Source: JASHVB01 sp049522565 (GTDB lineage: Bacteria > Pseudomonadota > Alphaproteobacteria > Acetobacterales > Acetobacteraceae). Taken from it: a DNA stretch of 21,053 nt. Shown one piece after another: positions 7,349-16,021 of this stretch. Under the pieces are notes generated by a model that did not search any database, had not been told where the DNA came from, and worked only from the letters and a program-made list of their open reading frames with translations. Position 1 is the first letter of the stretch. Each line of letters opens with the position of its first letter. The DNA is taken from contig JBEKNT010000075.1 of NCBI GenBank assembly GCA_049522565.1, positions 1-21,053 on the forward strand, written 5' to 3'. The position numbers and the translations under genes were made by a program.

Positions 7349-10300
7349 ATGAGCCATTTCCTCGATCGCCTGACGTTCTTCCGCAAGACCGTCGATACCT
7401 TCGCCGACGGCTACGGTGTCGTCACCAACGAGCCGCGCGAATGGGAAGACGGCTATCGCAAGCGCTGGCAGCACGACAAGATCGTCCGCTCCACCCACGG
7501 GGTGAACTGCACCGGTTCCTGCTCGTGGAAGATTTACGTCAAGGGCGGCATCGTTACCTGGGAGACGCAGCAGACCGACTACCCGCGCACCCGCCCGGAC
7601 ATGCCGAACCACGAACCGCGCGGTTGCTCGCGTGGTGCCAGCTATTCCTGGTATCTGTACTCGGCGAATCGGGTGAAGCACCCGATGGTGCGCAGCCGCC
7701 TGTTGAAGCTGTGGCGGGAGGCGCGCGCCATTCGCACGCCGGTCGCCGCCTGGGCCTCCATCGTCGAGGATGCCGAGCAGCGGACGAGCTACACCAGCAA
7801 GCGCGGCCTCGGTGGCTTTGTGCGGGCCACCTGGGACGAGGTTTCCGAAATTATCGCCGCGGCCAATGCCTACACGGTGAAGACCTATGGCCCGGACCGC
7901 GTGGTCGGCTTCTCGCCGATCCCGGCGATGTCGATGGTCAGCTATGCCGCCGGTTCCCGCTACCTGTCGTTGCTCGGCGGCGTCTGCCTGAGCTTCTACG
8001 ATTGGTATTGCGACCTGCCGCCCGCCAGCCCGATGACCTGGGGCGAGCAAACCGACGTGCCGGAAAGTGCCGACTGGTACAACGCCGGCTTCCTGATGCT
8101 GTGGGGATCGAACGTCCCGCAGACTCGCACGCCGGACGCGCATTTCTATACCGAGGCGCGGTACAAGGGTGCCAAAAGCGTGGTCGTCTCGCCGGATTAT
8201 GCCGAGGCCACCAAGTTCGCCGACCTTTGGCTGCATCCGAAACAAGGCACCGATGCCGCGCTGGCGTTGGCGATGGGCCATGTGATCCTGCGCGAATTTT
8301 TTCTCGCCCGCAGCGTGCCGTATTTCCAGAACTACGTCCGCCGCTACAGCGACCTGCCGATGTTGGTCCGCCTGGTGCGCCAGGGCGATCGGTATGTGCC
8401 GGAACGCTTGCTCCGGGCCGACGATTTCGCCGATGCGCTCGGCGAGGCGAACAACCCGGAATGGAAGACCGTTGCCCTGGATGTCGGGAATAAACCGGTC
8501 GCGCCGCTGGGTTCCGTCGGTTTCCGCTGGGGCGAGGCGGGAAAATGGAATCTTGAGCCGAAGGACGGCGGCGGCGGTGATGTAGCGCTGACCCTGACGC
8601 TCGCCGGCGACAATCCCACCGCGCCGGTTGCCTTCCCCTATTTCGGTGGCACCGCGACCAACGGCTTCACCGCCACCGACCATGCCGATGTGCTGACGCG
8701 CAACGTTCCGGTGCGCAGCCTGACGTTGAAGGACGGCGACACGCTGGTCGCCACGGTGTTCGACTTGCTCTGCGCCAATTACGGCCTCGATCGAGGGTTT
8801 GGCGGCGACAACGTCGCCAGGGATTTCGATGAAGAAAAGCCGTTCACGCCGGCCTGGGCAGAGCATGTCACCGGCGTGCCGCGCCACCACATCATCCACG
8901 TCGCGCGGGAGTTCGCCTCCAACGCCGAAAAGACCGAGGGCCGTTCCATGGTCATCCTCGGTGCCGGTCTCAATCATTGGTACCACATGGACATGGCGTA
9001 TCGGGGGATCATCAACCTCCTGGTGCTGTGCGGCTGCATCGGCAAGTCCGGCGGCGGCTGGTCGCACTATGTGGGCCAGGAAAAGCTCCGGCCGCAGACC
9101 GGCTGGGCGCCGATCGCCTTCGCGCTGGATTGGAACCGGCCGCCGCGCCAGCAGAACGGCACGTCGTTTTTCTACGCGCACACCGACCAGTGGCGGTACG
9201 AGACCCTGAACGTTGCCGAAATCCTGTCGCCCACCGCGCCCGCAGGCGACTGGAGCGGTTCGCTCGTCGATTACAACGTGCGTGCCGAGCGGATGGGCTG
9301 GCTGCCGTCGGCGCCGCAACTCAAGCAGAACCCGTTGACCATCGCGGCGCGTGCCAAGGCGGCGGGGCTGGAGCCGAAGGACTACGTCGCGCAGGCGCTG
9401 CGTGCGGGGCAATTTCCTCCCCCTCCCCTTGAGGGAGGGGGGCGGGGGGAGGGGTGCGTACTGGCACCGTCGTCGCCCACAAGCATCCCTCCCCCCAACC
9501 CCCTCCAACAAGGGGAGGGGGAGCAGTCCTCCCTTGAACTCTCCTGCCACGACCCGGATGACCCGGCGAACTGGCCGCGTAACATGTTTGTCTGGCGTTC
9601 CAACCTGCTGGGCTCCTCCGGCAAAGGCCACGAATATTTCCTCAAGCATCTGCTCGGCACCAGCAATGGCGTGCTGGGCAAGGATCTGGGCGCCGAGGGA
9701 CGCGAGAAGCCGCGCGAGGTCGCGTGGCATGAAGCAGCGCCGGAGGGAAAACTCGACCTGCTGGTAACCCTCGACTTCCGCATGTCCACGACCTGTGTCT
9801 ACTCCGACATCGTCCTGCCGACCGCGACCTGGTACGAGAAGAGCGACCTCAACACCTCGGACATGCATCCCTTCATCCATCCGCTCTCCGCGGCGGTCGA
9901 TCCGGCCTGGGAAGCGCGGTCGGACTGGGAGATCTACAAGGGTATCGCCCGCGCCTTCTCCGCAATCGCGCCAGAGGTGCTGGGCAAGGAAACCGACGTG
10001 GTGCTGACGCCGATCATGCACGACACCGCGGGCGAGTTGGCGCAGCCCTACGACGTGCAGGATTGGAAGACCGCGGGGACCACGCCGGTACCCGGCCGCA
10101 CCATGCCGACCGTAACGATGGTCGAGCGCGATTATCCGGGTCTGTATGACCGCTTCACCTCGATCGGACCGCTGATGGAGAAGCTCGGGAACGGCGGCAA
10201 GGGCATCGGCTGGAATACCCAGCACGAAGTGGAGTTCCTCCGCGCGCTCAACGGCACCGCACCGAATGGCGGCGCGAAGCTTGATACCGATATCGACGCC

Positions 10301-11191
10301 ATCGAAGCGATTCTGAGCCTGGCGCCTGAGACGAACGGCGAGGTCGCGGTGAAAGCCTGGGAGGCGCTGGAAAAATTCACCGGCCGCGCGCATGCCCATC
10401 TTGCCCGCTCCAAGGAGGACGAGAAGATCCGCTACCGCGACATCCAGGCGCAGCCGCGCAAGATCATATCCTCGCCGACCTGGTCAGGCATCGAGAGCGA
10501 CAAGGTCTGCTACAACGCGGGCTACACCAACGTGCACGAGCTTATCCCGTGGCGGACGCTGACCGGCCGGCAGCAGCTTTACCAGGACCATCTGTGGATG
10601 CGGGCGTTCGGCGAAGCGCTGGTGACCTGGCGGCCACCGGTGGATACCAAAGCCATCGCGCCGGTGCGCGGAAAGCACGGCAACGGCAATCCGGAAATCG
10701 TGCTGAACTTCGTCACGCCGCACCAGAAATGGGGCATCCACAGCACCTACACCGACAACCTGCTGATGCTGACCTTGAGCCGCGGCGGCCCATGCATCTG
10801 GATCAGCGAGGCGGACGCAAAGCAGGTCGGCATCGCCGATAACGACTGGGTCGAAGCCTACAACACCAACGGCGCGCTGGTCGCCCGCGCGGTTGTCTCG
10901 CAGCGCGTCAACCCAGGCATGGTGATGATGTACCACGCACAGGAGAAGATCGTGAACATGCCGGGCAGCGAGGTTACCGGCCAGCGCGGCGGCATCCACA
11001 ACTCGGTGACGCGGGCCGTGATGAAACCGACGCACATGATCGGCGGCTACGCCCAGCAATCCTATGGCTTCAACTACTACGGCACGGTCGGCTCCAACCG
11101 CGACGAGTTCATCGTCATCCGACGCATGAACAAGATCGACTGGCTGGACGATACCAGACCGACCATCCAGCAGAAGGCGGCCATGCTATGA
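7349..11191 (+). CDS. narG: Respiratory nitrate reductase alpha subunit (NarG)
   Basis: A 1280-residue molybdenum-bisMGD catalytic subunit of the membrane-bound nitrate reductase; it reduces nitrate to nitrite on the cytoplasmic face. The N-terminal FS0 [4Fe-4S] motif is visible as His50, Cys54, Cys58 and Cys93. The segment YCDLPPASPMTWGEQTD carries the expected Asp ligand region of the Mo site. There is no twin-arginine leader, as in the cytoplasmic-facing enzyme. It is longer than the roughly 1250 residues usual for the family because a palindromic repeat adds about 42 Pro/Gly-rich residues (about 689-730) just before DPDDPANWPRNMFVWRSN. The frame is intact throughout. The stop overlaps the narH start by four bases (ATGA). 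Confidence 0.97.
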   Translation: MSHFLDRLTFFRKTVDTFADGYGVVTNEPREWEDGYRKRWQHDKIVRSTHGVNCTGSCSWKIYVKGGIVTWETQQTDYPRTRPDMPNHEPRGCSRGASYSWYLYSANRVKHPMVRSRLLKLWREARAIRTPVAAWASIVEDAEQRTSYTSKRGLGGFVRATWDEVSEIIAAANAYTVKTYGPDRVVGFSPIPAMSMVSYAAGSRYLSLLGGVCLSFYDWYCDLPPASPMTWGEQTDVPESADWYNAGFLMLWGSNVPQTRTPDAHFYTEARYKGAKSVVVSPDYAEATKFADLWLHPKQGTDAALALAMGHVILREFFLARSVPYFQNYVRRYSDLPMLVRLVRQGDRYVPERLLRADDFADALGEANNPEWKTVALDVGNKPVAPLGSVGFRWGEAGKWNLEPKDGGGGDVALTLTLAGDNPTAPVAFPYFGGTATNGFTATDHADVLTRNVPVRSLTLKDGDTLVATVFDLLCANYGLDRGFGGDNVARDFDEEKPFTPAWAEHVTGVPRHHIIHVAREFASNAEKTEGRSMVILGAGLNHWYHMDMAYRGIINLLVLCGCIGKSGGGWSHYVGQEKLRPQTGWAPIAFALDWNRPPRQQNGTSFFYAHTDQWRYETLNVAEILSPTAPAGDWSGSLVDYNVRAERMGWLPSAPQLKQNPLTIAARAKAAGLEPKDYVAQALRAGQFPPPPLEGGGRGEGCVLAPSSPTSIPPPNPLQQGEGEQSSLELSCHDPDDPANWPRNMFVWRSNLLGSSGKGHEYFLKHLLGTSNGVLGKDLGAEGREKPREVAWHEAAPEGKLDLLVTLDFRMSTTCVYSDIVLPTATWYEKSDLNTSDMHPFIHPLSAAVDPAWEARSDWEIYKGIARAFSAIAPEVLGKETDVVLTPIMHDTAGELAQPYDVQDWKTAGTTPVPGRTMPTVTMVERDYPGLYDRFTSIGPLMEKLGNGGKGIGWNTQHEVEFLRALNGTAPNGGAKLDTDIDAIEAILSLAPETNGEVAVKAWEALEKFTGRAHAHLARSKEDEKIRYRDIQAQPRKIISSPTWSGIESDKVCYNAGYTNVHELIPWRTLTGRQQLYQDHLWMRAFGEALVTWRPPVDTKAIAPVRGKHGNGNPEIVLNFVTPHQKWGIHSTYTDNLLMLTLSRGGPCIWISEADAKQVGIADNDWVEAYNTNGALVARAVVSQRVNPGMVMMYHAQEKIVNMPGSEVTGQRGGIHNSVTRAVMKPTHMIGGYAQQSYGFNYYGTVGSNRDEFIVIRRMNKIDWLDDTRPTIQQKAAML
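9417..9523. repeat. Palindromic repeat inserted in frame within narG
   Basis: Arms are 9417-9456 and 9484-9523, each 40 bp, matching at 35 of 40 positions as an inverted repeat around a 27-base loop. The arms are runs of C-rich and G-rich blocks (CCCTCCCCTTGAGGGAGGG style) quite unlike ordinary narG codons. The inserted DNA is translated as FPPPPLEGGGRGEG...SIPPPNPLQQGEGEQ. The surrounding protein resumes canonical NarG sequence directly afterwards. This resembles dispersed intergenic palindromes of alphaproteobacteria, here placed inside an essential operon gene without breaking its frame. Confidence 0.88.
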
Positions 11192-12708
11192 GAATTCGCG
11201 CTCAGGTCGCGATGGTGCTGAACCTCGACAAGTGCATCGGGTGCCACACCTGCTCGGTCACCTGCAAGAATGTCTGGACCAGCCGCGAGGGTATGGAATA
11301 CGCCTGGTTCAACAACGTCGAGACCAAGCCGGGCGTCGGCTATCCGAAGGACTGGGAGAACCAGAAGCGCTGGAAGGGCGGTTGGACCCGCCGCCGCGAC
11401 GGCAAGATCGAACCGCGCATCGGTGCCAAGTGGCGCGTGCTGTCGAAGATCTTCGCCAACCCTGACCTGCCGGAGATCGACGACTACTACGAACCGTTCA
11501 CCTTCGACTACGCGCATTTGCAGAATGCGCCGGAAGGCAAGGCGATGCCGACGGCCCGCCCGCGCTCGCTGATCACCGGCGAGCGAATGGAGAAGATCCA
11601 GTGGGGGCCGAACTGGGAGGAAATCCTCGGCGGCGAATTTTCCAAACGCTCGCAGGACAGCAACTTCGAAGGCGTGCAGAAGGAAATCTACGGGGCCTTC
11701 GAGAACACCTTCATGATGTATCTCCCGCGCCTGTGCGAGCACTGCCTGAACCCGGCCTGCGCTGCCGCTTGCCCGTCCGGCGCCATCTACAAGCGCGAAG
11801 AGGACGGCATCGTCCTGATCGATCAGGACAAGTGCCGCGGCTGGCGCATGTGCGTGTCCGGCTGCCCCTACAAGAAGGTCTACTACAACTGGTCGTCCGG
11901 CAAATCGGAAAAATGCACGTTCTGCTTCCCGCGCATCGAGGCAGGGCTGCCGACGGTATGCTCCGAAACCTGCGTCGGCCGCATCCGCTATCTTGGTGTC
12001 ATCCTGTACGACGCTGACCAGATCGAAGCCGCCGCCTCGGTGCCCGACGAGGGCGATCTGTACGAAGCGCAGTTGAAGGTCTTCCTGGACCCGTTCGATC
12101 CGGGCGTGCAGGCGCAAGCGCGCGCCGACGGCATCGCCGATGCCTGGCTGGAGGCGGCAAAGCGCTCGCCGGTGTGGAAGATGGCGATGGACTGGAAGAT
12201 CGCCTTCCCGCTGCACCCGGAATATCGGACGCTGCCGATGGTCTGGTACGTGCCGCCGCTGTCGCCGATCCAGTCGGCCGCCGCGAAGGGCGATCTCGGC
12301 GAGGTCTCGGGCATGCCGGACGTGAAGTCCCTGCGCATCCCCGTACAATACCTGGCCAACCTGTTGACCGCCGGCCGCACCCAACCGATCGAACGCGCGC
12401 TGCAACGGATGCTGGCGATGCGCGCATATATGCGCAGCAAGACGGTGGACGGCGTCATCAACGACGGGATCGCAGAGCAGGTTGGCCTGTCCGGCAACGA
12501 CATCGAGGAGATGTATCAGCTGATGGCGATCGCCAATTACGAGGATCGGTTCGTCATCCCCACGGCGCACCGGGAGACCGGCGAGGACGCCTACCAGCTT
12601 CGCGGTTCCTGCGGCTTCTCGTTCGGCGACGGGTGCTCCGGCAAGACCGGCTTCAACCTGTTTGGCGCGAAGACTGCCAAGGACAAGACGCCGATGGAGG
12701 TCGTGTGA
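11188..12708 (+). CDS. narH: Respiratory nitrate reductase beta subunit (NarH)
   Basis: A 506-residue iron-sulfur electron-transfer subunit linking NarI haems to NarG. Cysteine groups are seen at 16/19/22/26, 183/186/191/195, 216/222/226 and 243/246/258/262. Position 219 is Trp in CRGWRMC where a fourth cysteine would be; this is the family's normal [3Fe-4S] signature. The ATG at 11188 overlaps the narG stop and gives the expected N-terminus MRIRAQVAMVLNLDKC. Length is normal. Its TGA overlaps the narJ ATG by one base. Confidence 0.97.
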   Translation: MRIRAQVAMVLNLDKCIGCHTCSVTCKNVWTSREGMEYAWFNNVETKPGVGYPKDWENQKRWKGGWTRRRDGKIEPRIGAKWRVLSKIFANPDLPEIDDYYEPFTFDYAHLQNAPEGKAMPTARPRSLITGERMEKIQWGPNWEEILGGEFSKRSQDSNFEGVQKEIYGAFENTFMMYLPRLCEHCLNPACAAACPSGAIYKREEDGIVLIDQDKCRGWRMCVSGCPYKKVYYNWSSGKSEKCTFCFPRIEAGLPTVCSETCVGRIRYLGVILYDADQIEAAASVPDEGDLYEAQLKVFLDPFDPGVQAQARADGIADAWLEAAKRSPVWKMAMDWKIAFPLHPEYRTLPMVWYVPPLSPIQSAAAKGDLGEVSGMPDVKSLRIPVQYLANLLTAGRTQPIERALQRMLAMRAYMRSKTVDGVINDGIAEQVGLSGNDIEEMYQLMAIANYEDRFVIPTAHRETGEDAYQLRGSCGFSFGDGCSGKTGFNLFGAKTAKDKTPMEVV

Positions 12709-13535
12709 TGACCCGCACCTATCGGGCGCTCGCGGCGCTGCTGTCCTATCCCACCGAGGCGTTGCAGACGGCCACTGACGAAATCGCCGCTGTGCTCGCG
12801 GAAGAGGGCATCGTGCCCGCCGCCGGCCGCGCCGCGATCGATGCCCTGCTGCGTGAGATCGCCGGGGGCGATATCTACGAACTCCAGGAACGCTACTTCG
12901 CGCTGTTCGACCGCAGCCGCACGCTGTCGCTGCATCTGTTCGAACACATCCACGGCGAGAGCCGCGATCGCGGCCAGGCGATGGCAGACCTGATTGCGCT
13001 TTACGCCAGCCACGGGCTGGAGATGACCGCCGGGGAGTTGCCGGATTTCCTGCCGCTGTTCCTGGAATTCCTGTCGCTGCTGCCAGATGCGGAGGCCCGG
13101 ACGATGCTGGCAGAACCCGCCGGCATCCTGCGCGCCCTGACCGACCGGTTGGCCAGGCGCGACACGGCCTATGTCGCCGTCATGGCAGCGCTCGCGGACC
13201 TCGCGCAGGCACCGACGGCCGGCGTTTCAGCCATTCCCGAGGAGGACCCGAACGACCTCGCGGCGATGGATGCGGCCTGGGAAGAGGCAGCGGTCCACTT
13301 TGGTCCTGGCGAAGCGATGGACGGTTGCAGCACGGACCGGCTGCGCACCCGTTTGCGCGCTGCTTCGCGCGATGTGACGTCGTCCGTCCAGACCGATGCG
13401 CCGGCGCCGCAACTACGTCATGGCGGGCGAAGGCCCGCCATCCACGACTTTGCCGCGCAGATCGACGAAGTCGTAGACGCCGGCCTCCACCGGCATGACG
13501 ACGCGCACGACGTTCACGACGCAGCCGCAGCCTAG
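12708..13535 (+). CDS. narJ: Nitrate reductase molybdenum cofactor assembly chaperone (NarJ)
   Basis: A 275-residue dedicated chaperone that holds apo-NarG for cofactor insertion before membrane attachment; it is not part of the final enzyme. The TorD/NarJ-type helical core is recognisable, with YELQERYFALFDRSRTLSLH (about 57-76) and LFEHIHGESRDRG following. The conserved tail CSTDRLRTRLRAA is where homologues normally wind down. After it come about 45 unusual residues encoded largely by a palindromic repeat (13416-13500), so the natural C-terminus has been replaced or extended. The ATG at 12708 overlaps the narH stop; narI starts 12 bases after the narJ stop. Confidence 0.93.
   Translation: MTRTYRALAALLSYPTEALQTATDEIAAVLAEEGIVPAAGRAAIDALLREIAGGDIYELQERYFALFDRSRTLSLHLFEHIHGESRDRGQAMADLIALYASHGLEMTAGELPDFLPLFLEFLSLLPDAEARTMLAEPAGILRALTDRLARRDTAYVAVMAALADLAQAPTAGVSAIPEEDPNDLAAMDAAWEEAAVHFGPGEAMDGCSTDRLRTRLRAASRDVTSSVQTDAPAPQLRHGGRRPAIHDFAAQIDEVVDAGLHRHDDAHDVHDAAAA
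13416..13500. repeat. Palindromic repeat forming the 3' end of narJ
   Basis: CGTCATG at 13416-13422 and CATGACG at 13494-13500 bound an imperfect inverted repeat. Each arm also folds on itself: GGCGGGC-gaag-GCCCGCC in the left arm, and GCCGG...CCGGC in the right arm. The inner parts CACGACTT and GAAGTCGT also pair. The whole would form a branched hairpin. It is read in frame as QLRHGGRRPAIHDFAAQ and onward at the end of NarJ. Confidence 0.85.
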
Positions 13536-13547
13536 GGAGATCCGACC

Positions 13548-14345
13548 ATGAGCACCTGGCTGAATAATGCCCTCTACGGCTGGTATCCCTACGTGGCGCT
13601 CACCGTGTTTCTGCTCGGCAGCCTGCTGCGCTTCGACCACTCGCAGTACACCTGGCGGACGGGCTCCAGCCAATTGCTGCGGCGGCGGCAATTGATCTGG
13701 GGATCCAACCTGTTCCATGTCGGCATCCTCGCCATCTTCGCCGGCCATTTCTTCGGCCTGCTGACGCCGGTGGCGGTGTTCGATGCGCTGGGCATCAGCC
13801 ATACCTTCAAACAGCTTCTGGCGATGAGCTTCGGCGGCGTCGCCGGCGTCGCCTGCTGGATCGGCATCGCCATGCTGGCATCCCGGCGATTGCTCGACGC
13901 GCGCATCCGCAACACGTCGAGCTTCGGCGACATCGCCATCCTGCTGCTGCTTTGGCTGCAATTGACGCTCGGCCTCGCGACCATCCACGCATCGGCGCAG
14001 CACCTGGACGGGCATGAGATGGTGAAGTTCATGAACTGGGCGCAGGGCATCGTGACATTGCACCCGGGCTCGGCGGCGCTGATCGCCGACGTCGATCCCA
14101 TCTTCAAATGCCACCTGTTCCTGGGCATGACCATCTTCCTGGTCTTCCCGTTCACCCGATTGGTCCATGTCTGGAGCGTGCCGGTCTGGTATCTCGGACG
14201 CACCGGCTATCAGGTCGTGCGCACCACCCGGCCTGTGGCGCGACGGTCGAACGATGCGGCCGCCGTGGCCGCTATCGCTTCCATCGGCGCAATTCGCCGG
14301 CCCCCGGGTGCCGCCTTGCCGCAACCGGCGCACGGGGACGACTGA
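13548..14345 (+). CDS. narI: Respiratory nitrate reductase gamma subunit (NarI)
   Basis: A 265-residue cytochrome b membrane subunit that oxidises quinol and passes electrons to NarH. It has about five hydrophobic helices. The four haem-ligand histidines are at expected places: His57 and His67 (NLFHVG, AGHFFG), and His189 and His207 (FKCHLF, RLVHVW). GGGA precedes the ATG. The C-terminal 35 residues after the last helix are Ala/Arg/Pro-rich and look variable. The gene lies 12 bases after narJ and 3 bases before the isomerase gene. Confidence 0.96.
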   Translation: MSTWLNNALYGWYPYVALTVFLLGSLLRFDHSQYTWRTGSSQLLRRRQLIWGSNLFHVGILAIFAGHFFGLLTPVAVFDALGISHTFKQLLAMSFGGVAGVACWIGIAMLASRRLLDARIRNTSSFGDIAILLLLWLQLTLGLATIHASAQHLDGHEMVKFMNWAQGIVTLHPGSAALIADVDPIFKCHLFLGMTIFLVFPFTRLVHVWSVPVWYLGRTGYQVVRTTRPVARRSNDAAAVAAIASIGAIRRPPGAALPQPAHGDD

Positions 14346-14348
14346 ACC

Positions 14349-15170
14349 ATGCGCACCATCACCATGCGGTCCTCCGCTGCGCAGCCGGTCGTTGTCAACG
14401 ACGCGGTCATCGCCAGCGCGGACATCGCGCGCGAGGTGCAGAACCACGCGGGCAGCACGCCGAAACAGGCGTGGGACGAGGCGACCCGGGCGCTGGTCGT
14501 GCGCGAACTTCTGTTGCAACGGGCGCGCGCCCTGGCCCTGGTCGCCGAACCGCAGTCGGAAAATGGTTTGCGCGAGACCGAGGATGAGGCGTTGATCCGG
14601 GTTCTGCTGGAGACCGAGGTGAGAACCCCAAAAGCCGACGAGGCTGCGTGCCGGCGTTACTACCAGGCCAATCAGGCGCGGTTCCGCAGTCCGGATCTGT
14701 TCGAGCCGCTCCACATCCTGTTCCAGGCCGCCAGCGACGACGCGACCGCCTACGCGCAGGCCGTTGCAAAAGCCGAAGTTGTGCTGGCCGAGCTGAAGTC
14801 CGCTCCCAACCGATTTGAAAGCATCGCGCGTGCCCTGTCCGATTGCCCGTCCGCGACCGATGGCGGTCGTTTGGGGCAGGTGACGCGTGGTGACACGACG
14901 CCAGAGTTCGATGCCGCCATGGTGTCCATGCAGGTCGGACAAATGTGCTCCGAGCCGGTGCGCACCCGCTACGGCGTGCATCTGCTTCGGCTGGACCGGA
15001 AAATCGCCGGCCAGGTGCTGCCGTTCGCGCAGGTTCACCAGCGCATCGCGAGCTATCTTGAGGAAAGCTCCTGGCGTCGCGCCGTCGCGCAGTATGTCGC
15101 GCTGCTGGCGGGCCAGGCGCATATTGAAGGTTTTGCCATGCCGGGGGCTGCGTCCCCGCTGGTGCAATAG
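14349..15170 (+). CDS. Parvulin-type peptidyl-prolyl isomerase of the nar operon
   Basis: A 273-residue protein with a helical N-terminal region (about 20-115) and a PpiC/parvulin rotamase domain (about 118-215). The domain is recognisable from FEPLHILFQ, ALSDCPSATDGGRLG, the FDAAMVSMQVGQ stretch and RYGVHLLRLD. No clear signal peptide is present, so it probably acts in the cytoplasm on NarG/NarH folding, similar in layout to NifM. A PpiC-type isomerase gene also follows narI in Pseudomonas aeruginosa, which supports a real functional link. The start is 3 bases after the narI stop. Confidence 0.88.
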   Translation: MRTITMRSSAAQPVVVNDAVIASADIAREVQNHAGSTPKQAWDEATRALVVRELLLQRARALALVAEPQSENGLRETEDEALIRVLLETEVRTPKADEAACRRYYQANQARFRSPDLFEPLHILFQAASDDATAYAQAVAKAEVVLAELKSAPNRFESIARALSDCPSATDGGRLGQVTRGDTTPEFDAAMVSMQVGQMCSEPVRTRYGVHLLRLDRKIAGQVLPFAQVHQRIASYLEESSWRRAVAQYVALLAGQAHIEGFAMPGAASPLVQ

Positions 15171-15179
15171 GAGACGGCA

Positions 15180-15485
15180 ATGTTGGGAGAAATCGTGGGT
15201 GGCCTGACGAACGCCACGATGGCCGAGGCTGTCGTCGCCGCCGTCGCCAGGCCGGAAATCATGGAGCGCATCCGGGCGGCCGCCGACGCGGGGGGAATTC
15301 CGGTTGGCGCGCTGGTCGCATCCAAGGTCCGTCACCTCATCGACCATGGGGCTGAGGATATCTGGCTGGACCTGCTTGGCGTGATGTCCGGTTCCCCGCA
15401 GCCAGGCGCGGCTGCCATCGAGCGGATGATGGCCCATGCGTTTCCGGACCCGGTCCGCGTGCGCATCAAACGGAGCGGCGGGTGA
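15180..15485 (+). CDS. 101-residue protein of unknown function, end of nar operon
   Basis: The ATG at 15180 is 9 bases after the isomerase stop and has an AGGAGAC ribosome binding site, so it belongs to the nar transcript. The product is a small soluble protein, probably helical, with GGLTNATMAEAVVAAVARPEI at the start and a basic end (VRVRIKRSGG). No cysteines, membrane helices or known motif are seen, and I do not recognise a family. Its place suggests an accessory role in nitrate reductase biogenesis (inference). Confidence 0.75.
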   Translation: MLGEIVGGLTNATMAEAVVAAVARPEIMERIRAAADAGGIPVGALVASKVRHLIDHGAEDIWLDLLGVMSGSPQPGAAAIERMMAHAFPDPVRVRIKRSGG

Positions 15486-15524
15486 ACGCGTTCGCGCCGG
15501 CGTGGATCGCACGATCTGCCGTAG

Positions 15525-15603
15525 CGTCCTGGCGGGGCTTCACCCGGTCATCTATCGCGACAGCTCGGTTACCCAGATGGCAGGGTCGAGCCTGGCGATG
15601 ACG
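15525..15603. repeat. Degenerate alphaproteobacterial palindromic repeat
   Basis: The segment begins CGTCCTGGCGGGGCTTCACC and ends with GGTCGAGCCTGGCGATGACG, which pair imperfectly when folded, with ATCTAT and CAGATGG inside. It is a decayed relative of the cleaner element at 16447-16521. It accounts for most of the gap between the nar operon and the YgbA-like gene (15486-15649); nothing else convincing is seen there. Confidence 0.65.
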
Positions 15604-15649
15604 CTGTGCGGCCAATGAGCAACGCAATCACCATCAACGTTGGGCGACG

Positions 15650-16021
15650 ATGAGCAGTCTGGTTCGCGATCCCGCGCGCGAAGCGGGGTCCATTCGTGGC
15701 GCGCGCGAGTTCAAGACCATCGTCGTCATGCTGCGGATGTATTGCCGGGCCCATCACGGGCCGACGAACGCATTGCTCTGTCACGACTGTCTTGAGCTGC
15801 ACGACTATGCCCGCCGCCGCCTGGAACGCTGCGTGTTCGGCGAGACCAAGCCAACCTGCGCCAACTGCACGGTGCACTGCTACAAGGCCACGATGCGCGA
15901 GCGCGTCAGGCAGGTGATGAGCTGGGCCGGGCCACGCATGCTGTGGCGCCATCCCGCGCTCGCCGTCTGGCACGTCATCGACGGGCGTCGGCCGGCCCCG
16001 TCCCTTCATCGGCCGCGATAG
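15650..16021 (+). CDS. YgbA-like nitrous oxide-stimulated promoter family protein
   Basis: A 123-residue cysteine-rich protein of the PF11756 family; E. coli YgbA belongs here and is tied to recovery from nitrosative stress. Cysteines are seen at 32, 44, 47, 61, 70, 73 and 77 (YCRAHH, LLCHDCLELHDYA, RCVFGE, PTCANCTVHCYK), followed by the conserved RERVRQVMSWAGPRM. The pattern suggests metal or Fe-S binding. No strong ribosome binding site precedes the ATG. Its last 16 bases overlap the convergent minus-strand membrane protein gene. The position between nar and the NO-response genes supports a role in handling NO. Confidence 0.85.
   Translation: MSSLVRDPAREAGSIRGAREFKTIVVMLRMYCRAHHGPTNALLCHDCLELHDYARRRLERCVFGETKPTCANCTVHCYKATMRERVRQVMSWAGPRMLWRHPALAVWHVIDGRRPAPSLHRPR

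Noticed and set aside
9415..9533. TCCTCCC at 9415-9421 and 9527-9533 as a possible target-site duplication of the narG insert
   Set aside because: The two copies are 112 bases apart, which is not a multiple of three, so a simple insertion with this duplication would have shifted the frame. The short C-rich match is likely chance.
7304..10399. A 1031-codon open frame on the minus strand opposite narG
   Set aside because: It is the antisense shadow of a high-GC gene. narG has all expected motifs, and the antisense product has no recognisable domain.
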